Below, in pieces: positions 1-9,328 of a DNA stretch of 64,000 nucleotides. The notes under the pieces were generated by a model, which saw nothing but the letters and a program-made list of their open reading frames with translations, was not told the origin of the DNA and ran no database searches. Numbering within the stretch: position 1 is the first letter of the stretch; each line of letters starts with the position of its first letter. The position numbers and the translations under genes are program-made. Origin of the DNA: Henriciella barbarensis (GTDB taxonomy: Bacteria > Pseudomonadota > Alphaproteobacteria > Caulobacterales > Hyphomonadaceae); NCBI RefSeq assembly GCF_003576345.1, contig NZ_QWGB01000007.1, positions 232,693-296,692 on the forward strand, read 5' to 3'.

Positions 1-828
1 GACGACTTCCTCGCTCTCATTAAGGCGCATCAGGCCATGGTCGACATAGACGCAAGTCAGCTGGTCACCGATCGCCTCATGGATCAGCACAGCAGCCACT
101 GACGAATCGACGCCGCCGGAAAGACCGCAGATCACCTTGCCATCGCCAACCTGCTTGCGGATCTTTTCGATTGCTTCCTCGCGATAGGCCGCCATCGTCC
201 AGTCACCGGAAAGCCCGGCAATCTTGTGCGTAAAATTGCGCAGCATGTCCCGGCCATGCACCGTGTGCACGACTTCCGGGTGGAACTGCGTGCCATAGAA
301 GCGGCGCTCAAGGTCCGCGATAATGGCGAGCGGTGCGCCGGGCGATTTCGCGATTATGCCGTAGCCCGGCGCAAGCTCGGCGACATGGTCGCCATGGCTC
401 ATCCAGACTTCTTCCTTGCCGTCTTCGCCGCCGAACAAGCCTTCCAGCAGTTCGCTGTCTGTCACCTTCTCAATAAAGGCGCGGCCAAACTCACGGCTCG
501 TGCCGCTTTCCACGCGCCCGCCCAGCTGTTGCATCATGACCTGCTGGCCATAGCAGATTCCAAGCACCGGAACGCCGCGCTCAAAGACGGCCTGGTCCGC
601 GCGCGGACTGTCATTCCATGTGACACTCGCAGGGCCGCCAGACAGGATGATCGCCTTGGGGTCAAAGCTGTCCAGGAACGCGTCGTCCACCTTGTTGAAG
701 GGGTGGATTTCGCAATAGACGCCGCTTTCGCGCAGGCGCCGCGCAATCAGCTGGGTAACCTGCGAGCCGAAATCGACAATCAGGACGTGCTCGTGCTTGT
801 CTGCAACGGAATCGGGTGAACTGGCCAT
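1..828 (-). CDS. guaA: GMP synthase (glutamine-hydrolysing), N-terminal part
   Basis: Converts XMP to GMP using glutamine and ATP in the last step of guanine nucleotide synthesis. The first 276 codons are present; the C-terminus runs off the left edge. A class I glutamine amidotransferase domain carries the nucleophile C92 (in LGICYGQQ) and H183/E185 (in FHPEVVHT). It is followed by the ATP-pyrophosphatase P-loop SGGVDSS at residues 237-243. The ATG at 828 is preceded by an AGGAGG ribosome site at about 832-838. guaB lies 6.8 kb away on the same strand. The family is unmistakable. Confidence 0.97.
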   Translation of the reverse strand, partial: MASSPDSVADKHEHVLIVDFGSQVTQLIARRLRESGVYCEIHPFNKVDDAFLDSFDPKAIILSGGPASVTWNDSPRADQAVFERGVPVLGICYGQQVMMQQLGGRVESGTSREFGRAFIEKVTDSELLEGLFGGEDGKEEVWMSHGDHVAELAPGYGIIAKSPGAPLAIIADLERRFYGTQFHPEVVHTVHGRDMLRNFTHKIAGLSGDWTMAAYREEAIEKIRKQVGDGKVICGLSGGVDSSVAAVLIHEAIGDQLTCVYVDHGLMRLNESEEVV

Positions 829-905
829 GCAGCCTCCTAACCGCTAATGGCGGGAGCTGGAAGGGCCAATGCGACCAGGCCAATGCCACCGGGAGGACAT
901 GCCGC

Positions 906-2096
906 ATGACACAAGCCAGAGACTTCGCCGCACAAGGAATGCAGGCGCTACAGCAGCAGAACGGCCCCGCTGCTGAAGGTGCACTGCAACAGGCAATCGA
1001 TCTTGGCTGGCCGGGTCCCGACATCTGGGTCGCGCTCTCTTTTGCCAAGTCCCTGCAGGGCGACATGGCCGGACGCGTCGCCTCGCTTGAAAAGGCTATA
1101 CAGGTTGACCCGTCCAGCGTGCGCGCCCGGCTCCATTATGGTCAGGCGCTCGTCGGCTCAGGTCGGCCGAAGGATGCCGAGGCGGCGTTCCGCAGAGGGC
1201 TTGCAGACATCACGCCTCACCTCGTCCGGACGCAGGAAATCCATCAGCTGATTACGGCAGCAGAAACCTTCCTTGCCGGCCCGGGCGAGCCGGCGGCCTC
1301 TCCGGCCGACCAACTGTCTGCGGCGCTCGATCAATTCGCAGAGGACGTTGAGCTTGGTTCGGCGCCCGACGACGACCTATTCCGCCAGAGCCTCGATTTC
1401 CTGACGGGCAAGGCGACCTTCTACCCCTCCCAGCCTACACGCTACTTCTATCCCGGCCTACCCAACCGCCAATTCTATCCATTGGAGGGTTTCAGCTGGA
1501 CAGATGCCCTCGCCGCGAAGACCGACACAATCCGCGGTGAGCTTGAAGCCTTGCTCAGCGAGAAAGCCGCCGCCGAGGCCGGGTTCACGCCTTACGTCGA
1601 ATCTGCCGGCCGCGAAGGTGCTGGTGTCTCCCACCCCTTGCTCGACAATCCCGACTGGAGCGCTTTCTACCTGATCAAACAGGGTCAGCGCATCGAGGAG
1701 AACATCGCCCGTTGTCCAAAGACTTGGGCCGCCATCGAAGCGATCGGCGAGGCCGTAAATCCGGCCCCGGCCCCTTCCGTCCTGTTTTCCAGGCTGGAGC
1801 CCGGCGCCGCCATTCCGCCCCATCACGGCCAGATCAATACGAGGCTCATCTGCCATCTGCCGATCATTCTGCCCGGCGATTGCGGCTTTCGGGTCGGTAA
1901 TGAAACACGTGAATGGAACGACGGCGAGGTGTTTGTCTTCGATGATACCATCGAGCACGAAGCCTGGAACCATAGCGACAAGGCGCGCTACGTCCTCATC
2001 TTCGAGATATGGCATCCGGACCTGTCAGAGCGCCAGCGTCACCTGATCTCCGAGTTTTTCAGGCTTGGACAGAGCCAGGTGGCTTCGTCTGGGTAG
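906..2096 (+). CDS. TPR-containing aspartyl/asparaginyl beta-hydroxylase family protein
   Basis: A 396-residue protein with two parts. Residues 1 to about 130 are a helical, tetratricopeptide-like region (A/G/L-rich pairs such as 'ASLEKAIQVDPSSVRARLHYGQAL'-type repeats, split here for description). Residues about 200-390 are an Asp/Asn hydroxylase domain of the 2-oxoglutarate/Fe(II) cupin type. Candidate metal ligands are H306/H307 (in PPHHGQ) and H351 (in DTIEHEAW), with basic residues in the following strand for 2-oxoglutarate. The start at 906 was chosen over an in-frame start at 816 because GGGAGG lies at 891-896 and the upstream codons overlap the guaA leader. It is divergent from guaA. 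Substrate unknown: related enzymes act on protein side chains or lipids. Confidence 0.85.
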   Translation: MTQARDFAAQGMQALQQQNGPAAEGALQQAIDLGWPGPDIWVALSFAKSLQGDMAGRVASLEKAIQVDPSSVRARLHYGQALVGSGRPKDAEAAFRRGLADITPHLVRTQEIHQLITAAETFLAGPGEPAASPADQLSAALDQFAEDVELGSAPDDDLFRQSLDFLTGKATFYPSQPTRYFYPGLPNRQFYPLEGFSWTDALAAKTDTIRGELEALLSEKAAAEAGFTPYVESAGREGAGVSHPLLDNPDWSAFYLIKQGQRIEENIARCPKTWAAIEAIGEAVNPAPAPSVLFSRLEPGAAIPPHHGQINTRLICHLPIILPGDCGFRVGNETREWNDGEVFVFDDTIEHEAWNHSDKARYVLIFEIWHPDLSERQRHLISEFFRLGQSQVASSG

Positions 2097-2231
2097 CGAC
2101 AATCAAACCCAGGCGTGCGTAAAATAGTTCAAGACCGTTAACCCCACAAAGTTTCAAAACTTAAATCTTGCGCTTCTTCTGCCCTGTTTTCGCACAACAG
2201 TTCATAAACTGTTTTTCAGTATATAGAAAAT

Positions 2232-3230
2232 GTGTTCGCAAGACGCCTGATAAACGCCGTCCTGCTCGTGATTGCAGGTGCAGATGCAGCCCATGCCGAC
2301 CCTACCTGTGGTTCGCTGACCCCTTTGCTGCGCACGGTCGATGCCGTCTACGAAATCGCTCACGAACCGTCGCAGCGCGCCCAGATGCCATTTCTCGGCG
2401 AACTTGAAGCCGCGCTGAGCGACGTTTCACTGATTGATCTCTACGGCGACATCAGTGCCGAGGAGCTTGATGTCGGGCAGACCGCCATGATCCTTTTCAT
2501 GGGTGAGCTGAGTATAGCCTTGAAGCAGCTATATGGCAGCGAAGGAGAAGCGGCGCTTCAGCGTATTGAGCGCGGCGTGCCCCGTCTTGTGAGAACTGAA
2601 CTGGCGCGCCTTCAGACAGAACTCTCCTGCTCGGTCAGCGATATCCTGAATGTAGAGCCGACGCTTCGCCCTCATGCAGAGAAGCTTGGAAGCATTGGTG
2701 ATCCCGCGCGTGCGTCCGATAGTCTGCATTTTGAAAGTGAGAGCGCCAACCGTGCCTACAATAGCCCAGCAAGGCGGCGCGCGCCCCGCAATGAAAACTC
2801 GATCGGCGACAAACGCGGCAAGCCTCTCGCATCACTTGGCTTTCCTCTATTGCTCACGTTTGGGCTGCTGGCTGGCGCAGCCTTTTGGTTCCGCCCGCGC
2901 ATTCGCCGCTGGAAAAAACGGGCAGAGCGGCATGTCTGCTATCGCAGCGTGCCAGTCCGCATCGGTCGCGACGTCCACGAGTTGACGATCGTCGATTTCA
3001 ATCTCGGCGGCTTTCGCATGAAGCATGATGGCCGGATATCACGCAAACGCTCGATTGCCTTCGAACTCGGCAATGTCTGGCTGCGCGGAACTGTGGTCTG
3101 GACGAATGACTGCTATGCTGGGGTTCGCCTGTCTCGTCCGCTTACGGATGATCAGATCTCTGCGCTCTGCTTCAACACTCGCCGGCAAGCAGCTGCCGCG
3201 AACTCTCCCAACGGTCTCGCAACCGCCTAG
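2232..3230 (+). CDS. Exported/membrane protein with cytoplasmic PilZ domain
   Basis: 332 residues starting with GTG. A signal peptide is evident (residues 1-22, ending AAHA before DPTCG). It is followed by a predicted periplasmic helical region of about 170 residues, a membrane segment near 204-220 and a basic stop-transfer stretch (RPRIRRWKKRAER). The C-terminal PilZ-like domain, about 228-312, includes YRSVPVRIG and the DFNLGGF motif that in PilZ proteins contacts c-di-GMP. The topology suggests a receptor linking cytoplasmic c-di-GMP to the envelope. The PilZ RxxxR is not canonical (RAERHVCYR is nearby), so nucleotide binding is uncertain. No strong ribosome site precedes the GTG. Confidence 0.72.
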   Translation: MFARRLINAVLLVIAGADAAHADPTCGSLTPLLRTVDAVYEIAHEPSQRAQMPFLGELEAALSDVSLIDLYGDISAEELDVGQTAMILFMGELSIALKQLYGSEGEAALQRIERGVPRLVRTELARLQTELSCSVSDILNVEPTLRPHAEKLGSIGDPARASDSLHFESESANRAYNSPARRRAPRNENSIGDKRGKPLASLGFPLLLTFGLLAGAAFWFRPRIRRWKKRAERHVCYRSVPVRIGRDVHELTIVDFNLGGFRMKHDGRISRKRSIAFELGNVWLRGTVVWTNDCYAGVRLSRPLTDDQISALCFNTRRQAAAANSPNGLATA

Positions 3231-3664
3231 CTCGCCGCCCCAGGCCCGCTGCCAGGATGGATCCAGCTGACCTGTTTAGGATGCAGGTGAAAGCTGATCT
3301 TCTCGTCTGCGCGTGTCGTCAGTTCGACATACCGCCGTAAGAAGCCCTTGCGCTCGTCCAGCGTGATCACGTTGCGCGGGATGGCCAGCGCCGGATGGGC
3401 CCAGCGAAAGAGGATATGCGGCTTCAGCCAGAGCGTATCCTCACCGAACTCTGCCCATAGCATCCCGCGATAATGCACCCGCGGGAAACGTCCCCGCCCC
3501 AACGTGACCAGCATCAGCCGCTTGCCCGCAAATGTTTCCGGTAATTCGGCCTGATAGACCCGCGCCAGTGTGCGCCAACCGCTCGCCCAGGACAGAAAGG
3601 ATACAATCCCCACCCACATTGCCCCAAAGAAAATCGGGAAGGCGAGGACAATCAGCCAGACCAT
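3227..3664 (-). CDS. Membrane-anchored hypothetical protein, downstream partner of the 177-aa gene
   Basis: 145 residues. The N-terminal 25 or so residues form a hydrophobic segment (VWLIVLAFPIFFGAMW). The rest is a soluble beta-rich region with many Trp/Arg residues and no motif I recognise. Its ATG overlaps the TAA stop of the upstream gene by one base (TAATG at 3662-3666), so the two are almost certainly co-translated. Its 3' end overlaps the PilZ gene's last codons by 4 nt, tail to tail. The two-gene pair resembles small PH-domain-like envelope proteins, but I cannot assign a function. Confidence 0.7.
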   Translation of the reverse strand: MVWLIVLAFPIFFGAMWVGIVSFLSWASGWRTLARVYQAELPETFAGKRLMLVTLGRGRFPRVHYRGMLWAEFGEDTLWLKPHILFRWAHPALAIPRNVITLDERKGFLRRYVELTTRADEKISFHLHPKQVSWIHPGSGPGAAS

Positions 3665-4197
3665 TATGCCGCTTCGTTCGCCGCAGGTGATGCCAGTGCC
3701 CGCTCACGAAACCGGTTCATCAGCGTCGCTAGTTGAGACCCGCGCACCTTGTAAGGCTCCGTCAGGCGCACCCGGCCATACATCAGGATGCCCGACAGGC
3801 GCGGCAGCGCCTTGCGCTTCTCCTCGGTCAGCTTGAACGCCACCTGCCTTGAGGCAGGCATACCCTTCCCGCCGGAATAATGCAGACTGAACTCCGAAAC
3901 TTCAGACCAGCCGATCTTGCCAAGAGACTTGAACTCGCTCGATTCAAACCCGTCGCGATCCAGCGTCAGCCAGCCATGCCTGAACAGCGCCGCACACACC
4001 CCGACCAGCGTTGTCATTGAAAAGAACACCGTCAGCCAGACGCTGATCTCTTCGGTGGGGCCGGTGCCCGTCCAGTTGGAGAAGGCGAGCATAGCCGCAA
4101 GAAGCGCGCTCGCGCTTGCCAAAACCAGATATTGCCGGTTCGTGGCGCGAAGATGAACAGTTTCTGGAAGCGGTTTCAACATGCGCCTATATCGCAC
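3664..4197 (-). CDS. Hypothetical two-segment membrane protein (PH-like/STM3941-like fold suspected)
   Basis: 177 residues with two predicted membrane segments near residues 23-41 and 52-72, and a C-terminal soluble domain (LDRDGFESSEFKSLGKI, then a basic region ending RGSQLATLMNRFRERA). The pattern of two N-terminal helices plus a beta domain recalls STM3941-type proteins, which is weak evidence. A second ATG six codons in (4182) is an alternative start. It lies 20 nt downstream of the rRNA methyltransferase stop and is translationally coupled to the 145-aa gene, so the three may form one transcript. Confidence 0.65.
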   Translation of the reverse strand: MRYRRMLKPLPETVHLRATNRQYLVLASASALLAAMLAFSNWTGTGPTEEISVWLTVFFSMTTLVGVCAALFRHGWLTLDRDGFESSEFKSLGKIGWSEVSEFSLHYSGGKGMPASRQVAFKLTEEKRKALPRLSGILMYGRVRLTEPYKVRGSQLATLMNRFRERALASPAANEAA

Positions 4198-4217
4198 TGA
4201 TTCCAGCGCGCGCGCTA

Positions 4218-5525
4218 TCAGCGCGTCTTGCGCATCACCGCAAAGAAAAACCCGTCCGTACCCGCCGTGCGCGGTGTCAGCCTGACCGACTTGCCGCCTT
4301 TCGCGCCCGCTTTGACTTTTGCCGCGCCCTCATCAGTCAACAGACCTGAAGCAATTGCCGCATCCGCAGCGCTCTCTTCGGCGAAGTCCGGATGCTCGGC
4401 AAGGAAGGCCGCAACCCGGTCCTCATCTTCCTCGATCAGGAAGGAACACGTCGCATAGACCAGCCGCCCGCCCGACTTCACAAACTGGCTCGCCGCCTCC
4501 AGGATTTCGGTCTGCTCCTCCATCCGCTTCGCCAGCTGCTTGTCTTTCAGCCGCCATTTCGCATCCGGCCGGCGCCGCCACGTGCCCGTGCCGGTGCATG
4601 GGGCATCGACAAAAACGATATCCATCTGGCCTTTCAGCGCCTCGACGGCGTCCGGCTCACTTGGATGCGCCAGCTGCACATTGTGCGCACCGGATCGTTT
4701 GAGACGCGGGATCAACGCAGAGAGCCTTCGCCCGTCAATGTCGTAGGCGTGGATCTGCCCCTTCCCGCCCATCATCGCGGCCATGGCCAGCGTCTTGCCG
4801 CCGCCGCCTGCGCAATAGTCCAGCACCTGGTCGCCCGGCTTGGCATTCGAGGCCGCCGCCGCGATCTGTGAGCCCGCATCCTGCACCTCGACCCAGCCCT
4901 TGGAATAGGCCGGAATACTCTCAAGCGAGGCTTCGCGCTCAGACGGGTCACGCGCCGGGATGTGATAGGCGTTCTTCAACAGCGGCGACTCCACCGCGTG
5001 CGCAGACCGCATGGGCCCGCCTGCCTTTTCCGCGCTCACTTTCAGCGTGTTGACGCGGATATCGACATCGGCGCGCACCGACATGGCCTGCGCCTCGACG
5101 ACTTTCTCCTCGCCGAAGACCCGCTCCATCATCGGCTCCATCCAATCAGGATAGTCGCCAGACACATGCGGGGCCGCCGTCACATCAGGCGCCAGCACAA
5201 GCCGCTCGCGCTCTTCCAGCGTCAGCTTGGACGGCGCGTGCTCTTCATCCATCGCCCCATCGATACGCATGATGTCCCAGCTCCACGCATGGGCCAGCGC
5301 GCCAAGTATCAGCGCCCGCGGCTCATCTGAGCCCATCGCATGCGCGATCGAGTTCTTCTTGCGCAACGCGTCCAGCACCAGACCCGACACAAAGGCCCGG
5401 TCCTTCGAGCCGGCATACCGCGCCCGCTTGCCCCAGTCGCGCGCCGCCGATTTGACCGGCTGGTGCCGGTTGAGGACATCGGTGAGGACATCAATTGCCG
5501 CTGCTATTCTTCCGCCGTCGCGCAT
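4218..5525 (-). CDS. RsmB/NOP-family RNA (cytosine-5)-methyltransferase
   Basis: 435 residues, SAM-dependent. An N-terminal NusB-like/RNA-binding region (about 1-140) precedes a Rossmann methyltransferase domain with the SAM-binding glycine loop YCAGGGGKT. Two cysteines are characteristic of m5C enzymes: C310 in DAPCTGTG and C360 in YATCSF. In this family one is the catalytic nucleophile and the other helps release the product. The likely target is 16S rRNA, by analogy with RsmB (m5C967), but paralogues exist in Alphaproteobacteria, so I give no symbol. The downstream membrane pair follows after 20 nt. Confidence 0.9.
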   Translation of the reverse strand: MRDGGRIAAAIDVLTDVLNRHQPVKSAARDWGKRARYAGSKDRAFVSGLVLDALRKKNSIAHAMGSDEPRALILGALAHAWSWDIMRIDGAMDEEHAPSKLTLEERERLVLAPDVTAAPHVSGDYPDWMEPMMERVFGEEKVVEAQAMSVRADVDIRVNTLKVSAEKAGGPMRSAHAVESPLLKNAYHIPARDPSEREASLESIPAYSKGWVEVQDAGSQIAAAASNAKPGDQVLDYCAGGGGKTLAMAAMMGGKGQIHAYDIDGRRLSALIPRLKRSGAHNVQLAHPSEPDAVEALKGQMDIVFVDAPCTGTGTWRRRPDAKWRLKDKQLAKRMEEQTEILEAASQFVKSGGRLVYATCSFLIEEDEDRVAAFLAEHPDFAEESAADAAIASGLLTDEGAAKVKAGAKGGKSVRLTPRTAGTDGFFFAVMRKTR

Positions 5526-5643
5526 AAGGGTCGCCTGTTCTTCTATTCCTGCGAGCGATTTACCCGCGCTTGGTCTTTATTGAAACCAATAGACACCGTG
5601 AGGGGTGCAATCCTAAACTGGAGACCAAGAGGGAGACCACCGA

Positions 5644-5937
5644 ATGCCAGCCTATATCGCCGCCCGGATCAGCATCGCTGACCGCAATGCCTACGCCGAA
5701 TACGAAGCCGGATTCATGGAGATCTTTACCGCCCATGGCGGCAAGCTCCTGTCCGTCGATGAGGCCCCGACTGTGCTTGAAGGCGAATGGACATGCACCC
5801 GCACGATCCTCGCCGAATTTCCGGACAAGGAGGCTGCGCTCTCCTGGTACAATAGTGAGGCCTAGCAAAAACTGATGCAGCACCGCGTCGCCGCCTCGAC
5901 CGGCGAAATCGCTCTTCTAAGCGGCTTGCCGACTTGA
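5644..5937 (+). pseudogene. DUF1330 protein interrupted by an in-frame amber codon
   Basis: The frame opened by ATG 5644 encodes a DUF1330 N-terminal domain (MPAYIAARISI, then YAEYEAGFMEIFTAHGGKLL). It stops at TAG 5863-5865 after 73 residues. The same frame continues without shift through QKLMQHRVAASTGEIALLSG to TGA 5935-5937. That continuation matches the usual family ending (helix plus final beta strand with a small/Gly end). Restoring one base, for example TAC for TAG, gives a 97-residue protein, the normal family size. A good GAGGGAGA ribosome site precedes the ATG. It is either a nonsense-mutated gene, a sequencing error, or an unusual read-through. Confidence 0.8.
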
Positions 5938-6006
5938 CCCCCCCGCCCATCCCGAGCTCTTGCTGAGCGAAGTCGAAGCACGAGCGCACGCGGTCTGGAG
6001 ACTACC

Positions 6007-6615
6007 ATGAACATCATTCTCCCCACCACCATACGACCAGCCACCCGCCGCGACTGGCGCCAGATCGGCGACATCACGGCTGAAGCCTTCTCGGAAGACC
6101 CCTTCAATCTCTGGCTGTTCGGCGGCGGGCGTGCGCTGCGCCCCCTCTTCCGGATCATGGCGCGCGACGTCTACCTGAAGGAAGGCTTCTGCCACCTGCA
6201 CGGCGATGAGGCCGCCACCATGTGGGCCACCCACGAGTCCAATCTGCGCTTCCCGCCGCTTTCGCTGTTCCAGCTCATGGCGGCCCAGATGATCCACGGA
6301 AAGAAAGGCGCGATGAAGCGCGGCATGGCTGCAGGCGAAGCGCTGGAAAAGCACCACCCGCACGCGCCGCACATCTATCTTTTCACCATCGGGACAAGGA
6401 AAGCCGCGCGCGGCAAAGGCCTCGGCAAGGCCATGCTAGCCCCCGTCCTCGCCGCCGCCGACCGGGAACGTCTGCCCGTCTATCTGGAAAACTCCAACCC
6501 AGCCAATCACGGCTTCTACACCTCGTTCGGCTTCGAAAAGATCGGCGAATTCAGCGTCCTCAATGAGAGCCCACCCATGGCCCCGATGTGGAGAGAGCCT
6601 CGCGCCCAAACTTGA
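6007..6615 (+). CDS. GNAT-family N-acetyltransferase
   Basis: 202 residues. Residues about 8-190 fit a Gcn5-related acetyltransferase. The acetyl-CoA pyrophosphate loop is in RKAARGKGLGKAML (R/Q-x-x-G-x-G/A form), and the C-terminal strand/helix LENSNPANHGFYTSFGF is typical of the fold's end. The substrate cannot be read from sequence; related proteins acetylate small amines, antibiotics or proteins. TGGAG sits just before the ATG. It stands alone between the DUF1330 remnant and the convergent marR-type gene. Confidence 0.88.
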   Translation: MNIILPTTIRPATRRDWRQIGDITAEAFSEDPFNLWLFGGGRALRPLFRIMARDVYLKEGFCHLHGDEAATMWATHESNLRFPPLSLFQLMAAQMIHGKKGAMKRGMAAGEALEKHHPHAPHIYLFTIGTRKAARGKGLGKAMLAPVLAAADRERLPVYLENSNPANHGFYTSFGFEKIGEFSVLNESPPMAPMWREPRAQT

Positions 6616-6704
6616 ACCTCAATTCCGGCAGACACCTGCGAAAGCAGGCCCAGCCAACCCCGTCAATTGGCGTGCCCCCTTCCGTTCAATCTTGCCGCTT
6701 CCCA

Positions 6705-7151
6705 TTAGGTCAGGTTGCCCGGCGCCCCAGAGACGAGGCGTCCCAACAGCGTCGATAGCTGGTCGATCTCGCTCTCACTCCAACGGTCCTCAAAGAGATA
6801 GCAAGCGTGGTCCTCGAAAGTCGCCTGGGCCTCACTCAGCTTTTCTGCCCCCGTGTCTGTCAACACGACAAGCGCCATCCGCGCATCCCGCTCGCCGGTA
6901 CCGCGATCGACAAGACCGATTTTTTCCATTGGCGCCACCATGCGCGTGATCGTGGATGCGCTCACGTGCAGCCGCCTCGCAAGTTCGACCCGCGGCAACC
7001 GGTTCTTCTCTGCCTGCTTGAGATGAAGCAGCAGGAAATACTCGTTGACCGAGATCCCGTGAACCGCAGCGAAAGTGCCCGAGAGGCGCGCTTTGAAGTC
7101 GTCAGCGGCCTGCAACAGCCGGAATGCACTGATCATGTTCAATTCACTCAT
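6705..7151 (-). CDS. MarR-family transcriptional regulator
   Basis: 148 residues with the winged-helix MarR layout. There are N-terminal dimer helices, a helix-turn-helix around residues 55-80 (RVELARRLHVSASTITRMV), then the wing (GLVDRGTGERDARMALVVLTDTG) and C-terminal dimer helices. The DxR element in the wing (ERDAR) is characteristic. It is transcribed divergently from the ABA4-like membrane gene. The 90-nt intergenic region holds a perfect inverted repeat lying between -35 and -10 elements, so autoregulation and control of the divergent gene are likely. Confidence 0.92.
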   Translation of the reverse strand: MSELNMISAFRLLQAADDFKARLSGTFAAVHGISVNEYFLLLHLKQAEKNRLPRVELARRLHVSASTITRMVAPMEKIGLVDRGTGERDARMALVVLTDTGAEKLSEAQATFEDHACYLFEDRWSESEIDQLSTLLGRLVSGAPGNLT

Positions 7152-7167
7152 GCGGTCTCTCTAGGTA

Positions 7168-7203
7168 AATATACTTGCGTTCGCAAGCTTATTGCAATTA
7201 TAC
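7168..7203. promoter_or_regulatory. Divergent promoter region with MarR-type operator
   Basis: CTTGCG-TT-CGCAAG at 7174-7187 is a perfect 14-bp inverted repeat containing the TTGC-N4-GCAA pattern seen in many MarR operators. On the minus strand TTGCAA (7192-7197) and TATATT (7168-7173) are 18 bp apart, so the repeat sits in the spacer of the regulator's own promoter. On the plus strand TTGCGT (7175-7180) and TTATAC (7198-7203), 17 bp apart, could serve the ABA4-like gene. Binding here would block both directions. Elements were found by eye. Confidence 0.65.
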
Positions 7204-7242
7204 AGCAAGGATCATCGAATAGGGTCAGTGGGGGAATACCAA

Positions 7243-7668
7243 ATGGACCTTGAACTCATATTCTCACTTACAGGACTGCTCGCCATGGCAGGCTGGGCGA
7301 CGCTGCTGGCTTCGCCGCTCATCCCGGTGTGGTCGGACCGGATCGCAGGCCTAATCATCCCGGCCGTGCTGTCGGCGACCTATGTGGCGCTCGCCTTCCT
7401 GCCGAATGAAAATGGTGGCGGGTTTGGCAGCCTCGAAGAGGTCGGCCAGCTTTTCACCGACCGTACGGCGCTGATGGCGGGCTGGATCCACTTCCTCGCG
7501 TTTGATCTTCTGATCGGCGCATGGGTCTGTCGAACCGCGCGCCGCGAGAACATACGCTTCTGGTGGGTTGTCCCCACCTTGCCGCTGACGTTCATGTTCG
7601 GCCCGGCTGGATTCCTTGCCTTCAGCGCTGTGCGCGTGCTGGTCGGCCTGAAACGCCAGACAGACTGA
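7243..7668 (+). CDS. ABA4-like (DUF4281) membrane protein
   Basis: 141 residues from ATG 7243, which has a GTGGGGG ribosome site; an in-frame ATG at 7192 lies inside the operator region and is unlikely. Four hydrophobic segments are visible (about 4-24, 31-50, 80-98, 107-130). The WIHFLAFDLLIGAW and FGPAGFLAF motifs are typical of ABA4-like proteins. The plant member, ABA4, is needed for neoxanthin synthesis; bacterial roles are not established. It is divergent from the MarR regulator and so probably under its control. Confidence 0.8.
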   Translation: MDLELIFSLTGLLAMAGWATLLASPLIPVWSDRIAGLIIPAVLSATYVALAFLPNENGGGFGSLEEVGQLFTDRTALMAGWIHFLAFDLLIGAWVCRTARRENIRFWWVVPTLPLTFMFGPAGFLAFSAVRVLVGLKRQTD

Positions 7669-7671
7669 TCG

Positions 7672-9147
<1,476 letters not shown>

Positions 9148-9328
9148 CTAGTAAGGGAGTCGCGGGCTTTCTGGAACCCCCTTTTGCAAGGAAAACTGAA
9201 ACCGACAATGGCCCCGTCCAGCCACCCGCGCCACCCGAAACGCAGCCGCTTCTTTGGTCTCGCCGAAAAACCCGATACACCCTCTTGGTTAGACCCGGCC
9301 AGACTGGCACATAGCGGAGGCTTCATCG

